Positions 27,079-34,347 of a stretch of DNA of 64,000 nucleotides are shown one piece after another. Position 1 is the first letter of the stretch; each line of letters opens with the position of its first letter. Source of the stretch: Methanocorpusculum petauri (GTDB lineage: Archaea > Halobacteriota > Methanomicrobia > Methanomicrobiales > Methanocorpusculaceae). The DNA lies in the NCBI RefSeq assembly GCF_026891975.1, contig NZ_JAPTGB010000004.1:62001-126000 (forward strand). The letters are read 5' to 3'. Under the pieces are notes generated by a model that made no database searches, was not told the DNA's origin, and saw only the letters and a list, made by a program, of their open reading frames with translations. A program made the translations under genes and the position numbers.

Positions 27079-27531
27079 TCAGATTTGGTTTGCGGGGGTG
27101 TCGTAGAGCCGGGAAGTATGGCTGTGATAATTCAGCCGATCAACTCTTGTCTGCTCGGCATCCATTCTGACAAATGCATCAAACTGATCCTCGGTGAGGT
27201 CGATGATATTTTTTACGGCATGGAGGAAGTCACTGTTGTTTTGCACACGATAGTAGTCTCCTGATTCTTTTGTCCACGTGGTTTCGAGATACCTGTTGAG
27301 AGCTGCGGTGTGTTCGGCGAGTGTTTCATTTGTGAGATTCCAGCCCATTTTTTCATTCCAGTAAGAAAGGTACTGGTGTGTGTCGCGAATGCGGAATGTG
27401 GTATCTTCTGACGGCTGCGGGGCGGTAGGTAGGGGGGTTGGATGCGGGTCTGGTATCTGCGGCTGGATGCAGCCTGCGGTTGCGAGGGCGAGAACCGCAA
27501 GGAGGAAGAGAAGCGGGATAAGGGGTTTCAT
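27079..27531 (-). CDS. lipoprotein with shared signal cassette, body type B
   Basis: 150 aa. The N-terminus MKPLIPLLFLLAVLAL and lipobox TAGC, plus the promoter upstream, are nearly identical to the neighbouring lipoproteins. After CIQPQIPDPHP the body is unrelated to them: Pro/Thr linker, then TFRIRDTHQYLSYWNEKMGWNLTNETLAEHTAALNRYLET and DLTEDQFDAFVRMDAEQTRVDRLNYH, probably helical. Function is unknown. It supports a promoter-and-signal cassette placed on different bodies. Confidence 0.78.
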   Translation of the reverse strand: MKPLIPLLFLLAVLALATAGCIQPQIPDPHPTPLPTAPQPSEDTTFRIRDTHQYLSYWNEKMGWNLTNETLAEHTAALNRYLETTWTKESGDYYRVQNNSDFLHAVKNIIDLTEDQFDAFVRMDAEQTRVDRLNYHSHTSRLYDTPANQI

Positions 27532-27570
27532 TATGGATGTGTCCTGAATGATTGAGCATTTGTCGCGGGG

Positions 27571-27600
27571 ACTATATAATAAATGTGGACAAAGTCTCGT
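27571..27600 (-). promoter_or_regulatory. shared promoter/operator P1
   Basis: A TATATAAT box next to the operator-like TGTGGACAAAGTCTCGT (given on the plus strand), about 40 nt before the ATG at 27531. One of eight copies of this arrangement. Confidence 0.7.
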
Positions 27601-27619
27601 CAGGAAAAATAAATTCCGA

Positions 27620-28255
27620 TCAGATTACTGATCTGTCAAGATGATACAATGTTTCGTTCCAGGAGACATAGGCTTTGCGGGAGTTTCCGGCATACCAGTA
27701 CGGGTCAAGCTGCCACTCTTCGGACGGGAGAACTTTGACGTCATAGCCGGGGGTGTCGAGGAGGTATGCCCGAAGAACGGTGGATTTTTCCGCATCTTCG
27801 CGGGTAATGTTGATTACGGGCAGATTCGGGTCAGGATCAGATACCGGATAGAGACCGAAGGAGATGTACTGGTAATCGTGGTTTAATGAATACCGGTATC
27901 CGGCAATGTCATACCGTTCCAGAAATTCAATGAAGCTCATGTTGAGGGTGAGGTTGCGGTATTTGCTGTATCCGTAGGGGTAGGCAGAGACGAGATAGTC
28001 AAAGTAGGTGGCGTTGTCTGTTTGGTTCATGAACGTTTTGTATTCGAGGTATTCGCGATCCTGCATCTTTTCCAGAATTTCTATTTCGGTGAAATGAGCT
28101 GCCTGTGCCCCGGCTTCCCGTACGGGATCGCGTTCGACTGCGGAGATGTTGAATCCGGTTTCGTTTTCGGTGAGGGGAGCGGGCGGCTGGATGCAGCCTG
28201 CGGTTGCGAGGACGAGGACTGCGAGGAGGAAGAGAAGCGGGATAAGGGGTTTCAT
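27620..28255 (-). CDS. lipoprotein with shared cassette, body type A1
   Basis: About 211 aa. Signal MKPLIPLLFLLAVLVL and lipobox TAGC, then the common leader IQPPAPLTENETGFNISAVE. The body has LTLNMSFIEFLERYDIAGYRYSLNHDYQYISF and VLPSEEWQLDPYWYAG, ending SWNETLYHLDRSVI. Bodies of the 29372 and 30089 genes are clear homologues. The upstream ATG at 28264 would add only three residues; I use the ATG shared by all copies. Extracellular, function unknown. Confidence 0.8.
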   Translation of the reverse strand: MKPLIPLLFLLAVLVLATAGCIQPPAPLTENETGFNISAVERDPVREAGAQAAHFTEIEILEKMQDREYLEYKTFMNQTDNATYFDYLVSAYPYGYSKYRNLTLNMSFIEFLERYDIAGYRYSLNHDYQYISFGLYPVSDPDPNLPVINITREDAEKSTVLRAYLLDTPGYDVKVLPSEEWQLDPYWYAGNSRKAYVSWNETLYHLDRSVI

Positions 28256-28294
28256 GTTGGTCATGTCCAGAATGGCTGAGCATTTGTCGCGGGG

Positions 28295-28324
28295 ACTATA
28301 TAATAAATGTGGACAAAGGCTCGT
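28295..28324 (-). promoter_or_regulatory. shared promoter/operator P2
   Basis: TATATAAT followed by TGTGGACAAAGGCTCGT, about 40-50 nt before the ATG at 28255. The central base differs from P1 (GG for GT). Confidence 0.7.
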
Positions 28325-28347
28325 CAGGAAAAAAAGGAGATTTGTTT

Positions 28348-29271
28348 TCAGGCTATCCAGTCAGTGAACCGGTACACGGTTCCGTTCCATTCGATATACC
28401 CCACCGCGGGGTATGCGAACCCCGCGGGGTATGCGAAACGCAGCTGATATGCTTCCGTCTCTGAGATGAAGGGCTGCGGATTGTCGGGGTCGTTTACATC
28501 TCTGACAATCCATGCGGCGAGGGATGGATCTTTTCCGCCGAATAATATCTCAAGTGCGGGATGCTGTGCAAAATCCTCTTCGTTGAGATGGATCACCTGC
28601 GGGTCGTCAGCTGGGATGGTGGTGTCCGGAGTGAACCAGAGGTAACTTGCATTTCTCGGGCGCTCCTCGATGGGTAGTGCGATCCATCCTGATTCTGTAT
28701 CAGCCGGGATCACGGCGATCGCAGACAGGCTATAGATTCCCCGCATGTTGTTTGGCTGCATCAGCAAATCTTCGTATTTGGATGATGTCTGAAACGAGAC
28801 ATCAATGACAATCTGTTCCTGTTCCTGAGTCGTCAGGCCGGGGAAGTGGATCAATGCAGTCCGCGTTGATCTGTTTTCCGTGGAGAAGTGCAGCTGTGCC
28901 GCGTTTGTTACCTGTACATCAAATGCGGAGGGAAAGTGCTGCCAGATGGACAGGTCAGGGTTGCGGAGTACGGGTTCCGTGGAGGTGAGAGAAAGCATCT
29001 GCCCGTGTTCGGTTTCCACGAATGAGAGATTCCATCCGTTCGTCGTTGCCGGAAGTTTTTCTTCGGGAAGTGCGGACGTGTCACGGATGAGGGGCAGCGG
29101 TACAAGAATTGTTACCGGTTCACTGACCGTGCGGTTCTCAAGGCCGGTTATGGAGACGTCGTAGTATATGCTTGCATCACTTATGTTGACATACAGGGTG
29201 AAGATGAGCGGGGCAAGCAGTACGGCGAGGAGAACCAGAAGGATTGAGAGAATGATCCATTTTTTCTGCAT
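28348..29271 (-). CDS. large membrane-anchored surface protein of the array
   Basis: 307 aa. An N-terminal uncleaved anchor (WIILSILLVLLAVLLAPLIFTLYV) replaces the lipoprotein signal. A long extracellular beta-rich region follows (YYDVSITGLENRTVSEPVTILVPLP; ALIHFPGLTTQEQEQIVIDVSFQTS). The C-terminal domain VIHLNEEDFAQHPALEILFGGKDPSLAAW ... VGYIEWNGTVYRFTDWIA is shared in whole or part with the 31914, 26564 and 27620-type proteins. A six-residue FAYPAG unit is duplicated at 28404..28437. It has its own P3 promoter. Confidence 0.8.
   Translation of the reverse strand: MQKKWIILSILLVLLAVLLAPLIFTLYVNISDASIYYDVSITGLENRTVSEPVTILVPLPLIRDTSALPEEKLPATTNGWNLSFVETEHGQMLSLTSTEPVLRNPDLSIWQHFPSAFDVQVTNAAQLHFSTENRSTRTALIHFPGLTTQEQEQIVIDVSFQTSSKYEDLLMQPNNMRGIYSLSAIAVIPADTESGWIALPIEERPRNASYLWFTPDTTIPADDPQVIHLNEEDFAQHPALEILFGGKDPSLAAWIVRDVNDPDNPQPFISETEAYQLRFAYPAGFAYPAVGYIEWNGTVYRFTDWIA
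28404..28437. repeat. in-frame 18-nt tandem duplication
   Basis: CCGCGGGGTATGCGAA occurs twice with an 18-nt period, adding one FAYPAG unit to the protein. A recent slippage event. Confidence 0.85.
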
Positions 29272-29310
29272 TGTTTTTCTCCTTTGATCAGGAGGTTGTT
29301 TTGTTGCGGT

Positions 29311-29341
29311 GAGTATATAAGAAGTGTGGACAAACTCTCGT
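29311..29341 (-). promoter_or_regulatory. shared promoter/operator P3
   Basis: GAGTATATAA followed by TGTGGACAAACTCTCGT, about 45 nt before the ATG at 29271. The sequence between TATA and ATG differs from the lipoprotein copies, so only the promoter core is shared. Confidence 0.7.
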
Positions 29342-29371
29342 CAGGAAAAAAGAGGATGTTGTCCCGAACGT

Positions 29372-29992
29372 CTATGCGATAGATCGGATCTGTGTATAGA
29401 GTGTTCCGTTCCATTCGAGGTAGGCGTAACGGAAGGGATCAAGCATACACTCTTCTTCGCGGAGAACTTTGATTGGATATCCGGGTGCTTCAATGAAGTA
29501 GGAAGAGAGAATGGGGTTTTCACGGATCCCCTCTTCGGTCAGAGTAATGACGGTGTTGTTGTGGTCGCGGTACTCGTTATAGACCAGTCCAAGCCGGTAG
29601 GGGACATACGTTTGATCATGGTTGAGGGTGTACGGGTAGCCGGTATCATAGCGTTCCAGAAATGCAATGAAGCTCATGTTGAGAGAAAAATTGCGATACT
29701 GTGCATAGGCTGCCGGATGAGTATAAACAAGATAGTCGAAGTACGTTTTGTTTTCCGAGTTGTTCATGAAGGCATAATACTGGGGAAACGGGGGAAGGGT
29801 CTTCCGAAGTTCATCAGCATCCGGCGGGAACTCTGCTGTAAATGCCCCGGCTTCCCGTACGGGGTCGCGTTCGACTGCGGAGATGTTGAATCCGGTTTCG
29901 TTTTCAGTGAGGGGAGCAGGCGGCTGGATGCAGCCTGCGGTTGCGAGGGCGAGAACCGCGAGGAGAAGAATGAGAGGCAACAGGGATTTCAT
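29372..29992 (-). CDS. lipoprotein with shared cassette, body type A2
   Basis: 206 aa. Signal MKSLLPLILLLAVLAL, lipobox TAGC and the leader QPPAPLTENETGFNISAVERD as in the neighbours. The body repeats type A: NFSLNMSFIAFLERYDTGYPYTLNHDQTYVPY, ITLTEEGIRENPILSSYF, VLREEECMLDPFRYAYLEWNGTLY. The first ~50 codons are almost identical in DNA to 30089 and 27620 while the rest has diverged, which suggests gene conversion of the 5' end. Function unknown. Confidence 0.8.
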   Translation of the reverse strand: MKSLLPLILLLAVLALATAGCIQPPAPLTENETGFNISAVERDPVREAGAFTAEFPPDADELRKTLPPFPQYYAFMNNSENKTYFDYLVYTHPAAYAQYRNFSLNMSFIAFLERYDTGYPYTLNHDQTYVPYRLGLVYNEYRDHNNTVITLTEEGIRENPILSSYFIEAPGYPIKVLREEECMLDPFRYAYLEWNGTLYTQIRSIA

Positions 29993-30030
29993 GGTATGCG
30001 TCCTAATTGGTTGAGCATTTGTCGCAGGGA

Positions 30031-30059
30031 GTATATATTGAGTATGGCCAAACTCTCGT
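30031..30059 (-). promoter_or_regulatory. shared promoter/operator P4
   Basis: GTATATATTG followed by TATGGCCAAACTCTCGT and TTTG, about 45 nt before the ATG at 29992. This version has TGGCCA, as in the inverted-repeat promoters P7 and P8. Confidence 0.7.
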
Positions 30060-30088
30060 TTTGAAAAAAAGGTGATACGGAAAATTTG

Positions 30089-30739
30089 TTAGGCAATTGC
30101 CCGGTTCATCCAGTAGTAGGTATTGTTCCATTCGAGGTACGCTTTACGGATGGTATCTTGTGCATCTTTGTACGGAACAAGCTGCCATTCCTCCTCAGGA
30201 AGGACTTTCAGTCCGGCGTGGTTTGTGTCGATGAAGTAGAATCTGAGGAGCGGTGTCGAATTAACTGTTTCGTTGGTGAGATGGATTATCGGAAGAGATG
30301 TATCAATTTCCGATCCGGATATTTCATGGAATTTCAGAGGAACATAGCTTGTTGCATGGTTAAGGTCGTATGGATAGGTTGTCAGACAACGTTCGAGAAA
30401 CTCAATGTAGCTCATGTTGAGTGAGAGATTTTGATAATACCTGTAGCTGTCCGGGTAGTAAGTAACCAGGAATCCATAGTAGTCAGCGTTGGGTGTTTCC
30501 TTCATGTACTGATAATATGCCTGATTTTCCGGAAGCATCAGGTCAAGGTCATCAAGTTCTGTGATGTTTTTCGGGAAGTGAACTGCCTCTGCCGCCGCTT
30601 CGCGAACATGATCACGTTCTACTGCGGAGATGTTGAATCCGGTTTCGTTTTCAGTGAGGGGAGCGGGCGGCTGGATGCAGCCTGCGGTTGCGAGGGCGAG
30701 AACCGCGAGGAGGAAGAGAAGCGGGATAAGGGGTTTCAT
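30089..30739 (-). CDS. lipoprotein with shared cassette, body type A3
   Basis: 216 aa. Signal MKPLIPLLFLLAVLAL with TAGC and the common leader. The body shows YYGFLVTYYPDSYRYYQNLSLNMSYIEFLERCLTTYPYDLNH, IHLTNETVNSTPLLRFYFID and VLPEEEWQLVPYKDAQ, ending AYLEWNNTYYWMNRAIA. All motifs of type A are present. Extracellular lipoprotein of unknown role. Own promoter P5. Confidence 0.8.
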   Translation of the reverse strand: MKPLIPLLFLLAVLALATAGCIQPPAPLTENETGFNISAVERDHVREAAAEAVHFPKNITELDDLDLMLPENQAYYQYMKETPNADYYGFLVTYYPDSYRYYQNLSLNMSYIEFLERCLTTYPYDLNHATSYVPLKFHEISGSEIDTSLPIIHLTNETVNSTPLLRFYFIDTNHAGLKVLPEEEWQLVPYKDAQDTIRKAYLEWNNTYYWMNRAIA

Positions 30740-30779
30740 GGCGGGTATCTCCTGAATGGTTGAGCATTTGTCTCGGGGA

Positions 30780-30808
30780 GTATATAATAAATGTGGACAA
30801 ACTCTCGT
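30780..30808 (-). promoter_or_regulatory. shared promoter/operator P5
   Basis: GTATATAATAA followed by TGTGGACAAACTCTCGT, about 40 nt before the ATG at 30739. Confidence 0.7.
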
Positions 30809-30857
30809 CAGTTCCCGGAGGGTCAGATTTTGAAAAAAAGATGACGGTTTTTTTGGA

Positions 30858-31823
30858 TCATCTGCGTCTGTGTGCCAGAGCTGCGGCTATGCCAAGTCCG
30901 CCGAGAACTCCTGCGAGCGGAAGGGGCGTTGCGGTTGGTTTCGGTATGGTTTCATTTCCGCCGCTGATTATTTTGATGTTGGCGAACTGGACAGGGATGG
31001 TTTTGTCAAATCCGTTCTGCTGTGCCAGGATCTGGATGAGGTTCCAGGCGTTTATCAGATCTGTTTTCCATGCGGGGTCACCGACGGAGATCTCAATGTA
31101 GTCGTGGGTCCGATAGGATGAACCCCAACCGTGCCCGGTAAAGGTAGTGTTCATGTTCTCAAGCAGTTCAGCTACGGTGATGTTGCGGATTATTATTTCA
31201 CCGTCTGCGGTGTGATAGGGGAAGTCCGTCAGGGTGAGGTTACGGGTTTCTTCCGGAAGGTTTTCAGGCGTGTCTGTTTGCATGAGGTAGTCGATGACTG
31301 TGTCATAGACCGAGGACTGCATGAATGCTTCGGCGGTTTTTTTGTCCGGCTGGATGGTGTCAATCGTTGTGTCTCCCGTGAAGACGACGCCTGATTCCGG
31401 CGGATGGATGAGGGTGTTTTCTCCCGGTAGACGTGCAGTAAATTCGGTTGCCCGTTCGGAGTACGGGTACTTCACATCATCGGAGTACACGCGGACAAAA
31501 TAGGCCGTTGGAAGAAGGTTACTTGTGTTTACGATATACCTCCATACACCTCCTGTCTCGCCGGTTCCCTTTTCGATGAGGGTTTCTCCCCACACCATTT
31601 CTTTGGAAGGTCCGGATGAGATAGAAATGCCCACGGCATCTACCGGCACAATATGAATATGCAGAACTGTTCCTGCGGGAAGGTCGGCACTGCCGGTAAG
31701 TGTGAAGGGTTCGCCGATCGTCTGCGGACCGACAGCATCGATGTAAATCAGCTCATCAGCTATTGCTACTCCGCAGAAGAAAACGGAGAGGAAGAGGAAG
31801 AGAAGCGGGATGAGGGGTTTCAT
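30858..31823 (-). CDS. secreted protein with shared signal cassette and C-terminal sorting signal
   Basis: 321 aa. It begins MKPLIPLLFLFL like the lipoproteins and has the same promoter, but has no lipobox: the signal ends around FFCGVAIAD. The body has an Ig-like beta domain (EPFTLTGSADLPAGTVLHIHIVPV; GGVWRYIVNTSNLLPTAYFVRVYSDD), as in methanogen surface-layer-associated proteins. The C-terminus PTATPLPLAGVLGGLGIAAALAHRRR is a Pro/Thr linker, membrane segment and basic tail, an archaeal sorting-signal pattern. I use the ATG at 31823 as in the other cassette genes; MTN upstream is possible. Confidence 0.82.
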   Translation of the reverse strand: MKPLIPLLFLFLSVFFCGVAIADELIYIDAVGPQTIGEPFTLTGSADLPAGTVLHIHIVPVDAVGISISSGPSKEMVWGETLIEKGTGETGGVWRYIVNTSNLLPTAYFVRVYSDDVKYPYSERATEFTARLPGENTLIHPPESGVVFTGDTTIDTIQPDKKTAEAFMQSSVYDTVIDYLMQTDTPENLPEETRNLTLTDFPYHTADGEIIIRNITVAELLENMNTTFTGHGWGSSYRTHDYIEISVGDPAWKTDLINAWNLIQILAQQNGFDKTIPVQFANIKIISGGNETIPKPTATPLPLAGVLGGLGIAAALAHRRR

Positions 31824-31862
31824 GTTGGTCATTTCCTGAATGGCTGAGCATTTGTCGCGGGG

Positions 31863-31892
31863 AGTATATAATGAGTGTGGACAAAGTCTCGT
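31863..31892 (-). promoter_or_regulatory. shared promoter/operator P6
   Basis: AGTATATAATG followed by TGTGGACAAAGTCTCGT and TTTG, about 45 nt before the ATG at 31823. Confidence 0.7.
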
Positions 31893-31913
31893 TTTGAAAA
31901 AAGTGGTGGGTGT

Positions 31914-32267
31914 TCAGGTTATCCAGCCGGTGAGCCGGTAAACGGTCCTGTTCCACTCGACATACCTCATGGAATACGCAGAATATATGCGGGATCCGTC
32001 CGGTTCTACGATGAAGGGCTGCGGATTGTTGGGATTGTTTCCATCTCTGACGAACCATGCGGCGAGGGCCGGGTTTTCTCCGCTGAGCATCATCTCAAGT
32101 GCAGGGTGCTGCGTAAAATCCTGCTCGGTGAGATGGATTACCCGCGGGTCGTCAGCGGATGTGGTGTTGTCCGGCATGAACTCAATGTAGCCGATGGTGT
32201 TCGGCTGGGACAGGTGAGTATTTAGGACAATGCCAAGGAAAATCCCTCCGATGATAAGGAGTATCAC
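31914..32267 (-). CDS. short membrane-anchored paralogue of 28348, start doubtful
   Basis: 117 aa from the GTG at 32267. The body IGYIEFMPDNTTSADDPRVIHLTEQDFTQHPALEMML ... RYVEWNRTVYRLTGWIT matches the C-terminal half of the 28348 protein. Codons upstream of 32267 read NIHKKYLLAIPIV, a proper basic-plus-hydrophobic start as in relatives, preceded by a GGTGAT-like ribosome site but no ATG/GTG/TTG. The original start codon may be lost, so the gene may be decaying. It has no shared promoter and follows the protease gene. Confidence 0.6.
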   Translation of the reverse strand: MILLIIGGIFLGIVLNTHLSQPNTIGYIEFMPDNTTSADDPRVIHLTEQDFTQHPALEMMLSGENPALAAWFVRDGNNPNNPQPFIVEPDGSRIYSAYSMRYVEWNRTVYRLTGWIT

Positions 32268-32339
32268 GATAGGGATTGCAAGGAGGTATTTTTTGTGGAT
32301 GTTATCACCTACCGAGATGCAAATAATCTATTGTGTCAC

Positions 32340-33671
32340 TCATGTGTATGCACTGACTTTGTGTTTTGCAGCTCTGATGACCTTGGCATTATCGTACCAA
32401 ACCGTTCCATGGTATGCTGGAGAAGAAAATTCATGTAACTGTCCTAAGGGTTCGCCCTGATAAGAGCTTTTCATTACTGTAAATTTATAAAGAAATGGAA
32501 AATATTCCCAGTCATACGCTCTCTCATGTACTGCATCAAATATATGCCCTATCTCGTGGATAAGAGTATAACTTCGTGAAAATTCTGACCCGTCATAGAA
32601 ATTCAATGGTATTCCTGGCATACGAACCCAACAATATCGACCCTGAGCAACTCCAATGTAATTACTATTGGAACCGGTTATCCCATATCCACCAAGATAT
32701 ACACAGAAATCATCTCCTAAGGAATGTAACACTTCTGATGAATAATATGCTTTTAATGCTTCCAATGGATGTTCGGGACGTGAGGGGTGTGAGTTCAAAT
32801 CATACATTCTGGAATGATCATACTTTGGGATTAATATGACCTTTATGTCGTCTCTTTGAAATTGTTCATTTGCATTTGCAAAATAATGAGCTGCATCATT
32901 TTGCCAATTTCCACTGTCAGAATAAAATTGACTGTCGGTAACAACACGAACAGTTACATATGCCCAATCATATTCTCCTCGTTCAGCGATACTTTTGGAA
33001 GAAATAAGAGATTCAACAGTGTTGGATACGGAGTCAATCGACTCAGTTCCACAGAGTGCGACTACATTTCCATCGGGATAAATAAGGTTGTTACTTGAGT
33101 AAACTATGTGCAGAGGATTGGATGTTTGTGATGCGTATTGTCTATTCTGTATCGGATAGACACTAATAGATTCATCCGGCAGTTTGATAGATACATGAAG
33201 GGAATTTCCATCCCCCACCGTAACGATAACTGTAGAGTCATCAAGGCCTGATATAGTACCTCTGTAAGAGTCAATTCCGTCGTCGACCACATCAAAATTC
33301 ATTTTTTCCAATGTGACATTATAGGCTGTTTCATATAATATAATCGGTAGTGTCACAACATTGGATCGAATCGGGATCGGGTCGTTAAATGTAACGAGAG
33401 CATAGCGTGGTTCGCTTGCGTCATCTGATAATGATACCATCTTATCTGATGATGAAGACGCCAGTAGCCCTTGAGGAATGTTCAGTGGCCCATAGTCCGT
33501 AGTACTCATGGTACTGATACCATCGTTTGGAAAAACCACGGTGGTTTTTCCGGGGATACTGAACAACAGAGTGTCCGTTGCACTTACCGGAACCACCATC
33601 ACCATCGCTGCGAACAGCAGCACGAGTAGTGCCGTTTTTGGAGAAATAATCATTTTCCATTTCATTTTCAT
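32340..33671 (-). CDS. secreted metzincin-like zinc metalloprotease
   Basis: 443 aa. Signal peptide (TALLVLLFAAMVMVVPVSA) after a basic start. Residues about 50-190 form a propeptide-like beta region. The catalytic part carries HEIGHIFDAVHE, an HExxHxxxxxH zinc site of metzincin type with Asp where most families have Gly, and a downstream VMKSS that could be the Met-turn. It resembles M12B/reprolysin-like peptidases. A Cys pair (FCVYLGG ... RYCWVR) may form a disulfide. It would cleave proteins outside the cell. Its promoter shares a perfect inverted repeat with the divergent sensor/regulator module. Confidence 0.85.
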   Translation of the reverse strand: MKMKWKMIISPKTALLVLLFAAMVMVVPVSATDTLLFSIPGKTTVVFPNDGISTMSTTDYGPLNIPQGLLASSSSDKMVSLSDDASEPRYALVTFNDPIPIRSNVVTLPIILYETAYNVTLEKMNFDVVDDGIDSYRGTISGLDDSTVIVTVGDGNSLHVSIKLPDESISVYPIQNRQYASQTSNPLHIVYSSNNLIYPDGNVVALCGTESIDSVSNTVESLISSKSIAERGEYDWAYVTVRVVTDSQFYSDSGNWQNDAAHYFANANEQFQRDDIKVILIPKYDHSRMYDLNSHPSRPEHPLEALKAYYSSEVLHSLGDDFCVYLGGYGITGSNSNYIGVAQGRYCWVRMPGIPLNFYDGSEFSRSYTLIHEIGHIFDAVHERAYDWEYFPFLYKFTVMKSSYQGEPLGQLHEFSSPAYHGTVWYDNAKVIRAAKHKVSAYT

Positions 33672-33757
33672 TCACGTTTCCTGCAAACCCTTCATACCAC
33701 ACACCTGCTTGTTCAGGAGTACGCCGGATTTACAAGCGAGTATATGCACGATGCCGG

Positions 33758-33788
33758 TATAAGAAAAGATTGGCCAAGAATTCGTTTT
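33758..33788 (-). promoter_or_regulatory. left arm of 31-bp inverted repeat; promoter P7 of the protease gene
   Basis: Identical, as reverse complement, to 33838..33868. It contains ATTGGCCAAGAATTCGT and, at its outward end, TTCTTATA (minus strand), a TATA-like box about 85 nt before the protease ATG. Same order and spacing as P4 (ACGA, TGGCCA, TATA). Confidence 0.8.
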
Positions 33789-33837
33789 ATGAAGTATCAG
33801 GAATAATCGTAGCAAGAAAAACCCGCCCTAAATTTTC

Positions 33838-33868
33838 AAAACGAATTCTTGGCCAATCTTTTCTTATA
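33838..33868 (+). promoter_or_regulatory. right arm of 31-bp inverted repeat; promoter P8 of the sensor gene
   Basis: Perfect partner of 33758..33788 across a 49-nt spacer. It ends in TTCTTATA, about 25-30 nt before the ATG at 33892, so transcription may start close to that codon. Both divergent genes carry the same control element. Confidence 0.8.
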
Positions 33869-33891
33869 ACATGATGGAGATAATATTGTTC

Positions 33892-34347
33892 ATGAGGTCT
33901 CTTATCGCAGTCCTGCTTCTGCTGATGATTCTGTCAGTTGGATGTATCGTACCGGTTACCGCCGGAGAAATCGTGAGAACCGACATAGTGTTTGAAGTTC
34001 CGGGAACTGACGAGATGTCAGGCATTACAAAAGCTCCGCCGGTTGAAGGGTCCGTAGCGCAGGGAGAAACAGACTATTATACACATTACGTCTCCACAAC
34101 TGATACAAAACTGGAACTCTCATTAACGTGGGATCGTTCAACCGGAAACGACCTTGATCTGATAATTGTACCTCCGAATGGTTCTGCAACCTATATTCAT
34201 GATCAGAATGACGGAAGAACTGATGGAAAAATCGCCGTGAGAACCGGATTACAACAGGGCGCTGACACCCGGTGGAGAGTTGGGGTTGAAGGAGCAGCAG
34301 TTACCGGAAATCAGCAGTACACCCTCATCATAAACAGTTACGCATGA
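33892..34347 (+). CDS. secreted beta-sandwich (PPC-like) sensor candidate, module 1
   Basis: 151 aa. The signal peptide MRSLIAVLLLLMILSVGC may be a lipobox. The mature part is a single domain: VEGSVAQGETDYYTHYVSTTDTKLELSLTWDRSTGNDLDLIIVPPNGS ... RWRVGVEGAAVTGNQQYTLIINSYA, the pattern of bacterial pre-peptidase C-terminal (PPC) beta sandwiches. Such domains bind sugars or cell-surface polymers. I chose 33892 over the two ATGs at 33871/33874, since GGAGAT lies about 10 nt upstream. The stop overlaps the next ATG (ATGA), so it is made together with the membrane regulator. Homologue: 51756..52229. Confidence 0.8.
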   Translation: MRSLIAVLLLLMILSVGCIVPVTAGEIVRTDIVFEVPGTDEMSGITKAPPVEGSVAQGETDYYTHYVSTTDTKLELSLTWDRSTGNDLDLIIVPPNGSATYIHDQNDGRTDGKIAVRTGLQQGADTRWRVGVEGAAVTGNQQYTLIINSYA

